This document shows positions 26,614-35,369 of a stretch of DNA of 64,000 bases, in pieces (positions within the stretch are counted from its first letter, which is position 1; each line of letters begins with the position of its first letter). The translations under genes and the position numbers were made by a program. The DNA is from Amycolatopsis sp. NBC_00345. GTDB taxonomy: Bacteria; Actinomycetota; Actinomycetes; Mycobacteriales; Pseudonocardiaceae. The notes beneath the pieces are model-generated. The model made no database searches, was not told the DNA's origin, and saw nothing but the letters and a program-made list of their open reading frames with translations. The stretch spans positions 5,208,001 to 5,272,000 of the forward strand of contig NZ_CP107995.1 in the NCBI RefSeq assembly GCF_036116635.1, given 5' to 3'.

Positions 26614-29181
26614 GTGCCCGCCCCCAACCTCACTCGTGACGAAGCCAAGCAGCGCTCCGGCCTGCTGGATGTCGCCTCCTACGACATCGAGCTGGACCTG
26701 ACCGACGGCCACGGCGGTCCCGGGGAGAAGACCTTCCTCTCCACCACCACCGTGCGTTTCTCGAGCGCCCGGCCCGGCGAGTCGTCCTGGATCGACCTGA
26801 TCGCCGAGGGCGTCCGGTCCGCCGTCCTCAACGGCACCGAGCTCGACGTGAGCGCCTACGTCGAGGACCAGGGCATCGCGCTGCCCGCGCTCGCGGCCGA
26901 CAACGAGCTGGTGGTGACCGCGGACTGCCAGTACACCAACACCGGCGAAGGCCTGCACCGGTTCATCGACCCGGTCGACAACGGCGTGTACCTCTACACG
27001 CAGTTCGAGACGGCCGACGCCAAGCGCATGTTCGCCTGCTTCGACCAGCCCGACCTCAAGTCGGTCTACCGGGTCGAGGTGCGCGCCCCGCGTGACTGGA
27101 AGGTCATCTCCAACGCGCTCGCCGAATCAGCGGAGGACACCCCCGACGGCGCGCGGCACACGGTGTTCGCGGTGTCCGAGCGGATCTCCACCTACCTGGT
27201 GGCGCTGATCGCCGGCCCGTACACCGAGTGGCGCGACGAGTTCTCCGACGCCCACCGCACCATCCCGCTCGGCATCTACTGCCGCGCGTCGCTCGCCGAG
27301 CACATGGACGCGGACCGGCTGTTCGCGGAGACGAAACAGGGCTTCGGCTTCTACCACGAGAAGTTCGGCACGCCCTACCCGTTCTCCAAGTACGACCAGC
27401 TGTTCGTGCCGGAGTTCAACGCGGGCGCGATGGAGAACGCGGGCGCGGTCACCTTCCTGGAGGACTACGTCTTCCGCAGCCGTGTCACGCGCTACGCCTA
27501 CGAGCGGCGCGCCGAGACGCTGCTGCACGAGATGGCGCACATGTGGTTCGGCGACCTGGTCACCATGCGCTGGTGGGACGACCTGTGGCTGAACGAGTCG
27601 TTCGCGACCTTCGCCAGCGTGTTCGCCCAGGCCGAGGCGACCGAGTACAAGAACGCCTGGACCAGCTTCGCGAACATCGAGAAGTCGTGGGCCTACCGGC
27701 AGGACCAGCTGCCCTCGACCCACCCGATCGCGGCCGACATCGTCGACCTGCACGCGGTCGAGGTGAACTTCGACGGCATCACCTACGCCAAGGGCGCCAG
27801 CGTGCTCAAGCAGCTGGTCGCCTACGTCGGCATCGAGCACTTCCTCGACGGGCTGAAGGTCTACTTCGGCAAGCACGCCTGGGGCAACGCCACGCTGGCC
27901 GACCTGCTGGCGGCGCTGGAAGAAGCGTCCGGGCGCGACCTGTCGTGGTGGAGCGCGCAGTGGCTCGAGACCACCGGGCTGAACTCGCTGAGCCCGCGGT
28001 ACGAGGTGGCGGCCGACGGCACGTTCGCCTCGTTCGCCGTGGTGCAGTCCGGCGCCAAGCCCGGGGCGGGCGAGCTGCGCACGCACCGTGTCGCGGTCGG
28101 CGTCTACGACGAGGACGGCGAGGGCCGGATCGTCCGCACCGAGCGGGTCGAGCTGGACGTCGACGGTGAGCGCACCGCCGTGCCCGCCCTGGTCGGCAAG
28201 CCGGCGGGCAAGCTCGTGCTGGTCAACGACGACGACCTGACCTACTGCACGATGCGGCTCGACCCGGCGTCGCTGACCACGCTGATCGACCGGATCTCCG
28301 ACATCGACGACCCGCTGCCGCGCACGCTGTGCTGGTCGGCGGCCTGGGAGATGACGCGAGAGGCCGAGCTGAAGGCGCGCGACTTCGTGACGCTGGTGGC
28401 GCGCGGCATCCACGCCGAGAGCGAGGTCGGCGTCGTGCAGCGGCTGCTGCTGCAGGCGCAGACGGCGCTGAACTCCTACGCCGAGCAGAAGTGGGCCGCC
28501 GAGCAGGGCTGGCCCGCGCTGACCGGCCGGGTGCTGGAGCTGGCGCAGGCCGCCGAGGCGGGCTCGGACCACCAGCTGGCGTTCGTCAACTCCGTGGCCG
28601 GCGGGGTGCTCGACGAGCGCACGCTGGGCATCATCGCGGGCTGGCTGGACGGCTCGGCCCCGCTGCCGGGCCTCACCGTCGACACCGACCTGCGCTGGCG
28701 CCTGCTGCACGCGCTGGTGGCGCACGGCAAGGCGGGCCCGGCGGAGATCGACGCGGAGCTGGCCAAGGACAACACCGCCGCGGGACGGCGGCACGCGGAG
28801 CACTCCCGTGCCCTGCAGCCGACGGCGGAGGCCAAGGCCGATGCCTGGCAGCGCGCCATCTTCGACGACGAGATCCCCAACGCCGTCAGCGACTCGCTCA
28901 TCTCGGGCTTCTCGCACCCGGGCCAGAAGGGCCTGCTGGGCGAGTACGTCGGCAAGTACTTCGAGGTGATCGACGAGGTGTGGGCGCGGCGGTCCAGCGA
29001 GCGCGCCCAGCCGACGGCGATCGGGCTGTACCCGTCGTGGGCCGTGGAGCCCGCGGCCGTGATCGCGTCGGACGAATGGCTCGCGGGCGACCACCCGGCC
29101 GCGCTGCGGCGCCTGGTCTCGGAAGGCCGCGCGGGCATCCTCCGCGCGCTCGCCGCCCGGGACTTCGACAGCCAGGCCTGA
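26614..29181 (+). CDS. pepN: Aminopeptidase N (M1 family)
   Basis: This is an 855-residue cytoplasmic M1 zinc aminopeptidase that removes N-terminal amino acids from peptides. The exopeptidase motif GAMENAGAVTF and the zinc site HEMAHMWFGDLV...NESFA (HExxH-18-E) are intact. A beta-rich N-terminal domain and a helical C-terminal domain follow the usual layout. GTG 26614 with AGAGG six bases upstream is preferred to an earlier ATG at 26560 because the family starts near APNLTRDEAKQRSG. Gene order with the DsbA-like gene and DUF5130 mirrors Rv2466c-Rv2468c. Confidence 0.93.
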   Translation: MPAPNLTRDEAKQRSGLLDVASYDIELDLTDGHGGPGEKTFLSTTTVRFSSARPGESSWIDLIAEGVRSAVLNGTELDVSAYVEDQGIALPALAADNELVVTADCQYTNTGEGLHRFIDPVDNGVYLYTQFETADAKRMFACFDQPDLKSVYRVEVRAPRDWKVISNALAESAEDTPDGARHTVFAVSERISTYLVALIAGPYTEWRDEFSDAHRTIPLGIYCRASLAEHMDADRLFAETKQGFGFYHEKFGTPYPFSKYDQLFVPEFNAGAMENAGAVTFLEDYVFRSRVTRYAYERRAETLLHEMAHMWFGDLVTMRWWDDLWLNESFATFASVFAQAEATEYKNAWTSFANIEKSWAYRQDQLPSTHPIAADIVDLHAVEVNFDGITYAKGASVLKQLVAYVGIEHFLDGLKVYFGKHAWGNATLADLLAALEEASGRDLSWWSAQWLETTGLNSLSPRYEVAADGTFASFAVVQSGAKPGAGELRTHRVAVGVYDEDGEGRIVRTERVELDVDGERTAVPALVGKPAGKLVLVNDDDLTYCTMRLDPASLTTLIDRISDIDDPLPRTLCWSAAWEMTREAELKARDFVTLVARGIHAESEVGVVQRLLLQAQTALNSYAEQKWAAEQGWPALTGRVLELAQAAEAGSDHQLAFVNSVAGGVLDERTLGIIAGWLDGSAPLPGLTVDTDLRWRLLHALVAHGKAGPAEIDAELAKDNTAAGRRHAEHSRALQPTAEAKADAWQRAIFDDEIPNAVSDSLISGFSHPGQKGLLGEYVGKYFEVIDEVWARRSSERAQPTAIGLYPSWAVEPAAVIASDEWLAGDHPAALRRLVSEGRAGILRALAARDFDSQA

Positions 29182-29190
29182 CCGCCGTGT

Positions 29191-29243
29191 TCCGTCAAGG
29201 CCTCCTTACCCGCGTAGGACGCGGGTAAGGAGGCCTTGACGGA
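29191..29243. terminator. Perfect 25-bp hairpin
   Basis: Arms 29191-29215 and 29219-29243 are exact reverse complements across a 3-base AGG loop (arm begins TCCGTCAAGGCC). It lies 10 bp after pepN. No T-run follows. It may be a terminator, or an insertion-derived palindrome; such long perfect stems are rare by chance. Confidence 0.7.
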
Positions 29244-29267
29244 CTCAGGCCCAAGAGCTGGGACGAC

Positions 29268-29301
29268 GAAGGGGGCCTCCTCGGCTGAGGAGGCCCCCTT
29301 C
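29268..29301. terminator. Bidirectional terminator, 15-bp stem
   Basis: GAAGGGGGCCTCCTC pairs perfectly with GAGGAGGCCCCCTTC over a GGCT loop. It sits between the convergent pepN and DUF5130 genes and can serve both. Confidence 0.75.
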
Positions 29302-29316
29302 GGGCGTTCAAGAGCG

Positions 29317-29811
29317 TCAGTGCTTGGGCGCGGGCCCAGCCTGGTCGCTGAGCATGCGCAGGGCGTTCACCAGTCCGCCGACCAGGTCACCCTCCTTGAA
29401 GGAGGCGACCATGCTGGCCACGGCGAGCTTGGCGCCGCGGTCCGGCACCCGCTGGTAGGCGTGCTGCCCGGTGATGATCTCGATCGCCCGCTGCGCCGGC
29501 GAAACGGCCAGCAGCACCGCGTTCGACGGGTCGTCCGTGGAAGCGTGCAGCTTCTCCGCGCCGTCCCGGGTCTCCTCGCCGAGGTCGCCCAGGTAGACGC
29601 TGAAGTCCAGGCCGGTCTCCCGGCTCGCGAACGTCAGCGCCTCGTCCAGGCGCGCCAGCTGCTGCACCGTGAACGGGACGACCGGCGCGACCGGCTCGTA
29701 CATCTTCGCGGCCGAACGGCGGCCACTGCCCGTCACGACCTCGCCGAACGGCAGGTCCTTCTCCGCCAGGTCCACCGCGGTGGCCGAGTGCGCGAGTTCA
29801 CCAGGTGCCAC
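29317..29811 (-). CDS. DUF5130 protein (Rv2468c-like)
   Basis: This protein of 164 residues fits the DUF5130 family: FTVQQLARLDEALTFASRETGLDFSVYLGDLGEETRDGAEKLH and the TPM-like segment AVLLAVSPAQRAIEIITG. It is found in the same place in mycobacteria (Rv2468c). GTG 29811 was chosen because GGAGG lies six bases upstream; a longer form from 29862 would lack a ribosome site. The start overlaps the stop of the upstream small membrane gene by 14 bp, so the two are translationally coupled. No function is known. Confidence 0.75.
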   Translation of the reverse strand: MAPGELAHSATAVDLAEKDLPFGEVVTGSGRRSAAKMYEPVAPVVPFTVQQLARLDEALTFASRETGLDFSVYLGDLGEETRDGAEKLHASTDDPSNAVLLAVSPAQRAIEIITGQHAYQRVPDRGAKLAVASMVASFKEGDLVGGLVNALRMLSDQAGPAPKH

Positions 29812-30052
29812 GAGCGCCTCCTGCCGCGGTCGAGGCGCCCGCGGGCGCCGCACTGTCCACACCGGTCACCCGGTGCCCGGCGCCGACGCCGTCCGGGTTG
29901 GCGCTCCACCACATCGCGGGGTACTCCCACGGCTGCCCTGGCCGGTAACGCGACGTCCCCGAGGCCTTCTTCCGCAAGGTGGCCGCTCCGACCACCAGGT
30001 AGATGGCCAAGGGGATGACCGCGTAGACCAGGATCGTCTCGACAACGTTCAC
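29798..30052 (-). CDS. Small membrane protein, CtaJ-like
   Basis: An 84-residue protein with one N-terminal membrane helix (about residues 3-24, VETILVYAVIPLAIYLVVGA) and a soluble tail containing YRPGQPWEYPAMWWSANPD and a Gly/Ala-rich end. The pattern resembles the small aa3 cytochrome oxidase subunit annotated as CtaJ in Actinobacteria. It is translationally coupled to the DUF5130 gene. The family assignment rests on the helix plus the RYRPGQPWEY motif and was not checked by search. Confidence 0.5.
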   Translation of the reverse strand: MNVVETILVYAVIPLAIYLVVGAATLRKKASGTSRYRPGQPWEYPAMWWSANPDGVGAGHRVTGVDSAAPAGASTAAGGARGTW

Positions 30053-30337
30053 GGCGGTGAGCGTATCGGATGGCCCCGGCGATCACCGCGCGGCGCCGCG
30101 CCGGAAGGCGACCGTTCGTCGTCGGACAACGCCCGTCCGCCGCTTGGCCCGCCCGCACTCGCACGTTGAGCCGAAGCCGGGCAGGCCGAAAGGTTGCAAC
30201 TCAACGTACAGGCGGCCGTACCGGTCGCTGCCGTCTTGTCGGAACCTTGAAATCCTCGTAGCTTTTTCACCTGTACGGGCCTTGCGCCCCGCTCCTCAGC
30301 CCCAGCAGGTCACGCACCGGTCCCAGGAGGCCACGTC
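30053..30337. other. Divergent upstream region of the GTRVT gene
   Basis: This 285-bp gap separates the CtaJ-like gene (reading left) from the GTRVT repeat gene (reading right). A TTGAAA-like element lies near 30245 and AGGAGG at 30325-30330 gives an excellent ribosome site for the start at 30338. I see no gene in it. Confidence 0.5.
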
Positions 30338-30790
30338 ATGCAGAGCGCACCTACCCCCGCTCAGGCGATCAACGAGACCGTTTCGTCACCCAGCGGCACC
30401 GAATTCACGCCCGGAACCCGTGTGACGTCCGGCACAAGGGTTACCCGCGGTGCTCGAGTCACTCGCGGTACACGCGTCACCGCCGGCACCCGCGTCACCG
30501 CGGAGCACCGCGGTACCAGGGTCACGCGGGGCACCCGCGTCACCAACGGGACCCGCGTCACCCGGGGCACCAGGGTCACCCGCGGCACGCGGGTCACGGC
30601 CGGCACCCGGGTCACCTGCGGAACCCGCGTCACGCGGGGCACCCGGGTCACGCGCGGCACTCGCGTCACCATGGGTACCCGGGTCACGAACGGCACCCGG
30701 GTCACGCGGGGCACCAGGGTCACCCGCGGCACGCGCGTCACCATGGGCACGCGCGTCACCAGCCAGGCGGACTTCACGCTCGCCGCCTGA
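30338..30790 (+). CDS. GTRVTx hexapeptide-repeat protein, unknown function
   Basis: The 150-residue protein has a 25-residue N-terminus (MQSAPTPAQAINETVSSPSG and a few more), 19 hexapeptides GTRVTx (residues 26-55 and 59-142) interrupted once by EHR at 56-58, and the tail QADFTLAA. Only one unit varies (GARVTR). The sixth position is R, A, N, M, S or C. AGGAGG lies eight bases before the ATG. Codons differ between copies (CGC, CGG, CGT, CGA and AGG for Arg), so the repeat is held at protein level. V and T at a period of six fit a beta-solenoid or left-handed beta-helix. No signal peptide, partner gene or known family was recognised. Confidence 0.75.
   Translation: MQSAPTPAQAINETVSSPSGTEFTPGTRVTSGTRVTRGARVTRGTRVTAGTRVTAEHRGTRVTRGTRVTNGTRVTRGTRVTRGTRVTAGTRVTCGTRVTRGTRVTRGTRVTMGTRVTNGTRVTRGTRVTRGTRVTMGTRVTSQADFTLAA
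30413..30763 (+). repeat. Coding array of 19 18-bp units
   Basis: Each 18-bp unit encodes GTRVTx. The array is divided after unit five by a 9-bp insert encoding EHR. Units differ mostly at third codon positions. The DNA is therefore not a recent slippage product. Confidence 0.85.
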
Positions 30791-30927
30791 GCCGGGCACC
30801 CGGGACCGACCACAAGGGACTGACACAGGGACTCCGAGCGCGCGGCGGCCACCGTCACGTCAAGCAGGTTCACCGGCTCGCCCCGGCCGCCATCAGGCAG
30901 CCGGGGCGCCGACGTGTCCGGGAGTCC

Positions 30928-31671
30928 TCAGGCCGCGGAACCCAGGTACGGCCGCCAGAGCGGGTCCGCTTCCGTGGAGTGCGCCAGCAGGCGCCAGTGC
31001 GGGCCGTGCGGCGCGCGCGGGACCACGCGCAGCCGCCAGCCGATCTCCGACAGGAGCCGGTCGGCCTTGCGGTGATTGCACTTGGCACAGCAGGCGACGC
31101 AGTTCGTCCAGGTGTGCGGTCCGCCCCGGCTGCGCGGGAGGACGTGGTCGATCGTCTCGGCCCGCCCGCCGCAGTAGGCGCAGCGGTACCGGTCGCGGTG
31201 CATCAGCCCGGCCCGGGTCAGCGGCACCTTGGCCCGGTAGGGCACGCGCACGTACGTGCTGAGCCGGATCACCGAGGGGACGGGCAGCGAGACGGTCGCG
31301 GCGTGCAGTTCGGTGCCGCCCGGGTCGCCGTGCACCACCTCGGCCTTGCCGCACATCACCAGCACCACGGCCCGCCGTAGCGGTAGTGCGGTGAGAGGCT
31401 CGAAAGTCGCGTTGAGCAGCAGTACGCGACGGCGGCCCCACGAGGGGGTCGCCGGGTCCCGGCCTCTACGCTGGCCGGGCGGACGGGAGACACCCCCTGG
31501 TCGGGTCCCCGGCCCCGCCGGGACCGCTCCGCCGGATGCGGAACCCCCCGGGCAGGCACGCAGGACCGCCTCCGGCAGCTGGTCGGCCGTGGCTTGGCCG
31601 GAGCCGCCGGGGGGGATGGGTTGTCGGTCTGGCACTCGACCACCTCCACCGGTGCAGGCATAGTCGACCAC
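30928..31671 (-). CDS. HNH endonuclease (Rv2469c-like)
   Basis: The product is 247 residues at most. The C-terminal part has a textbook HNH nuclease with structural cysteines: CAYCGGRAETIDHVLPRSRGG, WTNCVACCAKCNHRKADR. Before it lies the conserved VLLLNATFEPLTALPLRRAV segment. The first 80 residues are Pro/Gly/Arg-rich and probably disordered, so the true start could be later (a GTG also exists at about residue 12). Synteny matches Rv2469c next to glbO. The biological substrate is not known; many such proteins are standalone nucleases. Confidence 0.8.
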   Translation of the reverse strand: MVDYACTGGGGRVPDRQPIPPGGSGQATADQLPEAVLRACPGGSASGGAVPAGPGTRPGGVSRPPGQRRGRDPATPSWGRRRVLLLNATFEPLTALPLRRAVVLVMCGKAEVVHGDPGGTELHAATVSLPVPSVIRLSTYVRVPYRAKVPLTRAGLMHRDRYRCAYCGGRAETIDHVLPRSRGGPHTWTNCVACCAKCNHRKADRLLSEIGWRLRVVPRAPHGPHWRLLAHSTEADPLWRPYLGSAA

Positions 31672-31767
31672 ACATCGCCCCCAAAGCGCACCTGTCTTTG
31701 ATGACGTGTCATGTGCCGGTCACCTGGCGTGGGGTGACCATCAGCGGAGAAAGGACTGTTCCAGCTC

Positions 31768-32748
31768 GTGAATCTCGTGCCCAGCGCCCCGCCGGCGTGC
31801 ATATCGGACCCCAGTACCTGGTGCGCGCAGGTCTTTTCGGTCACGCACAACCAGTGGCTCGCCGGCTCGGCGGACTGGCTCGTGACCAAGCCGCTGCGGA
31901 TCATCTTCATCCTGCTCGTGGCGTTCGTGGTGCGGTATCTCACACGGCGGCTGATCGACCGCGTGACGACGCTGCCGAACAGCGGCGGGAAGCTGCCGGC
32001 GCTGTTGAAACCGCTGCGCGAGCGCGCGCCCGACGTGCTCGGCCCGGCCGTGGTGGAGCGCCGCCGCCAGCGGGCGAAGACCATCGGCTCGGTGCTGCGC
32101 TCGATGAGCACCTTCCTGATCTACGGCCTGGCCTTCATCCTCGTGCTGGGCGAGCTGGGCGTCGACCTCGCGCCGATCATCACCACCGCCGGCATCCTCG
32201 GCGTGGCGATCGGGTTCGGCGCGCAGAACCTGGTGCGCGACTTCCTGTCCGGCATGTTCATGATGATCGAGGACCAGTACGGCGTCGGCGACATCGTGGA
32301 CATCGGCGCCGCCACCGGCACCGTCGAGGCCGTGGGCCTGCGCATCACCACGCTTCGCGACCTGCAGGGCACCGTCTGGTACGTCCGCAACGGCGAGGTG
32401 CTGCGCGTCGGCAACTCCAGCCAGGGCTTCGCCGTCGCGGTGGTGGACGTGCCGCTCAGCTACTCCGCCGACGTCGACCGGGCGACCACGGTGCTCATGG
32501 CCGCCGCGACGAAGGCCACCCACAGCGAGCTGCTGGCCGTGAACGTGCTGGAGCCGCCGGAGATGCTCGGCGTGGAGAAGGTCACGCCGGAGGGCATCGA
32601 GCTGCGGCTGACCGTCAAGGTCCGGCCCGGCAAGCAGTGGGCCGTGCAGCGCGCGCTGCGAGGACAGCTGCTCGGCGCGCTGGAGGAGGCGGGCTTCGAA
32701 CCGCCGCTCGGCCGGTTCATGTCCTCGGCCCCGAGCGCCGACAAGTAG
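31768..32748 (+). CDS. MscS-family mechanosensitive channel
   Basis: The 326-residue protein has three predicted membrane helices (about residues 42-60, 115-135 and 138-160). The MscS pore region is recognisable: ITTAGILGVAIGFGAQNLVRDFLSGMFMMIEDQYGVGDIVDI, which contains the conserved GFGAQNLVRD pore motif and the first beta strand of the cytoplasmic cage. Such channels open under osmotic downshock and release small solutes. GTG 31768 has no strong ribosome site. It starts divergently from HNH and ends 24 bp before glbO, so it may be co-transcribed with it. Confidence 0.85.
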   Translation: MNLVPSAPPACISDPSTWCAQVFSVTHNQWLAGSADWLVTKPLRIIFILLVAFVVRYLTRRLIDRVTTLPNSGGKLPALLKPLRERAPDVLGPAVVERRRQRAKTIGSVLRSMSTFLIYGLAFILVLGELGVDLAPIITTAGILGVAIGFGAQNLVRDFLSGMFMMIEDQYGVGDIVDIGAATGTVEAVGLRITTLRDLQGTVWYVRNGEVLRVGNSSQGFAVAVVDVPLSYSADVDRATTVLMAAATKATHSELLAVNVLEPPEMLGVEKVTPEGIELRLTVKVRPGKQWAVQRALRGQLLGALEEAGFEPPLGRFMSSAPSADK

Positions 32749-32772
32749 CGCGCGACAAGGCAAGATGGAGGG

Positions 32773-33171
32773 GTGTCGACTGTGAGTGGCCCGGACCCGG
32801 CGAGCCTGTACGAGGCCGTGGGCGGTGAACCGACGTTCCGCCGCATCGTCGCGCGGTTCTACGCCGAGGTGGCGACCGACGAGGTGCTGCGCCCGCTGTA
32901 CCCGGAGGAGGACCTCGGCCCGGCCGAGGAGCGCTTCCGGCTGTTCCTCATGCAGTACTGGGGCGGCCCGCACACCTATTCCGACCAGCGCGGCCACCCG
33001 CGGCTGCGGATGCGGCACGCGCCGTTCAAGATCGGCCCGATCGAGCGGGACGCCTGGCTGCGCGCGATCCGGATCGCCGTGGACGAGGAGAACATCGAGG
33101 AGCCCTACCGCCAGCAGCTGTGGGCGTACCTCGAAATGGCGGCGCACAGCATGATGAACAGCTTCGTGTGA
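32773..33171 (+). CDS. glbO: Group II truncated hemoglobin
   Basis: This 132-residue truncated globin matches GlbO over its full length: LYEAVGGEPTFRRIVARFYAEV, QYWGGPHTYSDQRGHPRLRMRHAPFKI with the proximal-side His and heme-pocket Tyr, and YLEMAAHSMMNS. GlbO binds oxygen with high affinity and may move it to the respiratory chain or detoxify peroxide. The start is GTG 32773. The stop overlaps the next gene's start by one base (TGATG), so the GH13 enzyme is co-translated. Order mscS-glbO-GH13 corresponds to Rv2470-Rv2471. Confidence 0.92.
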   Translation: MSTVSGPDPASLYEAVGGEPTFRRIVARFYAEVATDEVLRPLYPEEDLGPAEERFRLFLMQYWGGPHTYSDQRGHPRLRMRHAPFKIGPIERDAWLRAIRIAVDEENIEEPYRQQLWAYLEMAAHSMMNSFV

Positions 33172-34760
33172 TGCGACGGGTGGCGGGGCGCCGGCCACCG
33201 GAGGCCAGGCCCCGGCCGTCGTGGTGGCAGGACGCCGTTTTCTACCAGGTGTACGTGCGCTCGTTCGCCGATTCCGACGCCGACGGTGTGGGCGACCTCG
33301 AGGGCATCCGCAGCCGGCTCGGGTACCTGGAGCTGCTGGGCGTCGACGCGCTCTGGCTAACGCCGTTCTACCGCTCCCCCATGGCCGACCACGGGTACGA
33401 CGTGGCGGACCCGCGCGACGTCGACCCGATGTTCGGCACCCTGGGCGACTTCGACGTGCTGCTCACCGAGGCGCACCGGCGCGGCATCAAGGTGACCGTG
33501 GACGTAGTCCCGAACCACAGCAGCAACCAGCACGCCTGGTTCAAGTCCGCGATGGCCGCCGCCCCGGGCAGCCGGGAGCGCGAGCGCTACATCTTCCGCG
33601 ACGGGCGCGGCCCGGGCGGCACCGAGCCGCCCAACAACTGGGTCAGCGTGTTCGGCGGCCCGGCCTGGACCCGGGTGCCGGACGGGCAGTGGTACCTGCA
33701 CCTGTTCGCGCCGCAGCAGCCCGACCTCAACTGGGCCGACGCCGAGGTGCGCTACGACCTCGAGCGCACCCTCCGGTTCTGGCTCGAACGCGGCGTCGAC
33801 GGCTTCCGCATCGACGTCGCGCACGGCATGGCGAAACCGCCCGGCCTGCCCGACATGGACGTGTCCAAGGCCGGTTTCGGCGGCGACGACGTGGACGACC
33901 CCAGGTTCGACGACGACGGCGTGCACGAGATCCACCAGATGATCCGCAAGGTGCTCGACGAGCACCCGGACACCATGGCCGTCGGCGAGATCTGGGTGAA
34001 CGACGAGGAGCGGCTGGCCCGTTACCTGCGCCCGGACGAGCTGCACCTGGCGTTCAACTTCCGCCTGGTGCTCACCCACTTCGACGCCGACGCGATGCGG
34101 ACCTCGATCGAACGCTCGCTGGCCGTGCCGCGCGCGGCGGGCGCGCCCGCGACCTGGACGCTGAGCAACCACGACGTGTGGCGCACGGCGAGCCGGTACG
34201 GCGGCGGGCCGGCCGGGGTCCGGCGCGCGCGGGCGATGGCGCTGGTGGAGCTGGCCCTGCCCGGCGCGGTCTACCTGTACAACGGCGAGGAGCTGGGGCT
34301 CGAGAACGTCGACCTGCCGCCCGGGGCGATGCAGGACCCGCGGGCGCGCACGCAGGGCCCGGAGTTCAGCCGGGACGCCGCCCGCGTGCCGATGCCGTGG
34401 GAAGGCGACCTGCCGCCGTTCGGCTTCTCGCGCAACCCGCGCACGTGGCTGCCGATGCCGGCGTCGTGGGCGGACCTGACCGTCGAGCGGCAGCTGGACG
34501 ACGGGGGCTCGACGCTGTCGCTGTACCGGCGGGCCGTCGAGCTGCGCAAGAACCATCCCGCGTTCCGCGTCGGCGACGAGCTGGAGTGGTACGGCGCGCC
34601 CGCGGGCTGCTTCGCGTTCCGCCGCGGCAAGGGCGGGCTGATCTGCGCGCTGAACACGTCGGCCAGCTCGATCGCGCTGCCGCCCGGCGAGCTGCTGCTG
34701 TCCAGCAGCCCGCTGGTGGACGGGCGGCTCCCGCCGGACGCGACGGCCTGGCTGGTCTGA
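33171..34760 (+). CDS. GH13 alpha-glucosidase
   Basis: The 529-residue enzyme is a GH13 alpha-glucosidase/oligo-1,6-glucosidase type. The four conserved regions are visible: DVVPNHSS, GFRIDVAHGM (nucleophile Asp), AVGEIWV (acid Glu) and LSNHDVWR. No signal peptide, so it acts in the cytoplasm on maltose, trehalose or glycogen-derived sugars. ATG 33171 overlaps glbO's stop. In M. tuberculosis the equivalent gene, Rv2471 (aglA), is also next to glbO. The C-terminal beta domain is complete. Confidence 0.9.
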   Translation: MRRVAGRRPPEARPRPSWWQDAVFYQVYVRSFADSDADGVGDLEGIRSRLGYLELLGVDALWLTPFYRSPMADHGYDVADPRDVDPMFGTLGDFDVLLTEAHRRGIKVTVDVVPNHSSNQHAWFKSAMAAAPGSRERERYIFRDGRGPGGTEPPNNWVSVFGGPAWTRVPDGQWYLHLFAPQQPDLNWADAEVRYDLERTLRFWLERGVDGFRIDVAHGMAKPPGLPDMDVSKAGFGGDDVDDPRFDDDGVHEIHQMIRKVLDEHPDTMAVGEIWVNDEERLARYLRPDELHLAFNFRLVLTHFDADAMRTSIERSLAVPRAAGAPATWTLSNHDVWRTASRYGGGPAGVRRARAMALVELALPGAVYLYNGEELGLENVDLPPGAMQDPRARTQGPEFSRDAARVPMPWEGDLPPFGFSRNPRTWLPMPASWADLTVERQLDDGGSTLSLYRRAVELRKNHPAFRVGDELEWYGAPAGCFAFRRGKGGLICALNTSASSIALPPGELLLSSSPLVDGRLPPDATAWLV

Positions 34761-34782
34761 GCCTGGGAAGGACAGAGAGGGC

Positions 34783-35295
34783 TCAGCCCGCGACCGCGCT
34801 GGTGCGGAACGAGCGGAAGCCGCGGCGGAGGTAGTTCGGCAGGGCGTGCGGGTGGTCCTGCGTCGAGGTGTGCAGCCAGACGCGGCGCACGGGCACGTCG
34901 TCGGCCGGGGGCGCGTCCCACGCGGCACGCACGACGAGGGTGAGCGCGTACCCGCCCAGCCGCTTCCCGACGTGCTCCGGTAGCAGGCCGAACGTGGTGA
35001 TCTCGACGTCGCCGCCGGGCTGGGGCTCGAAGTCCGCGATGCCGACGGCCACGTCACCGTGGCGGACGAGGCGGTACTGGCGCAGCGGGTGGGCGAGCCA
35101 CCGGGCCCAGTCCTCGTCCGACCGGGACGCGCCGGGCCAGTCGTACCGGGTGCCGATGCCGACGTGCAGCTCGCGGATCAGCGGGGACTTCGCGGTGATG
35201 ACCTCGAGTGCCAAGCCCCCGACGGGCGCGGCGGAGCGCAGCCCGTCGGGGGCGGTCAGCTCGAGGTGGGTGACGATGGGTTCCACACCCACCAC
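34783..35295 (-). CDS. GNAT-type acetyltransferase
   Basis: The 170-residue protein has the acetyl-CoA binding segment of GNAT enzymes (TTFGLLPEHVGKRLGGYALTLVVRAAWD) at about residues 100-125 and a C-terminal NYLRRGFRSFR region typical of motif B. The N-terminal half is less conserved, as usual. Three GTG codons lie near the start (35295 and 35286 most likely) and no Shine-Dalgarno distinguishes them. It is convergent with the GH13 gene, 22 bp apart. The acceptor is unknown: protein N-terminus, amine or antibiotic. Confidence 0.7.
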   Translation of the reverse strand: MVGVEPIVTHLELTAPDGLRSAAPVGGLALEVITAKSPLIRELHVGIGTRYDWPGASRSDEDWARWLAHPLRQYRLVRHGDVAVGIADFEPQPGGDVEITTFGLLPEHVGKRLGGYALTLVVRAAWDAPPADDVPVRRVWLHTSTQDHPHALPNYLRRGFRSFRTSAVAG

Positions 35296-35369
35296 CCTAG
35301 GAGCGGAGCCAGGGCCCCGTCTCCGGAATTGATGCCGGCTCTGCTGCCGCCGGCTCTGAGGCTTGCGGG

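Noticed and set aside
30338..30790. Multi-core RiPP precursor
   Set aside because: Repeated cores after a short N-terminus are suggestive, but no maturation enzyme, protease or exporter lies near, and the units lack residues usually modified (only one Cys, no Ser/Cys pattern). It is kept only as a possibility.
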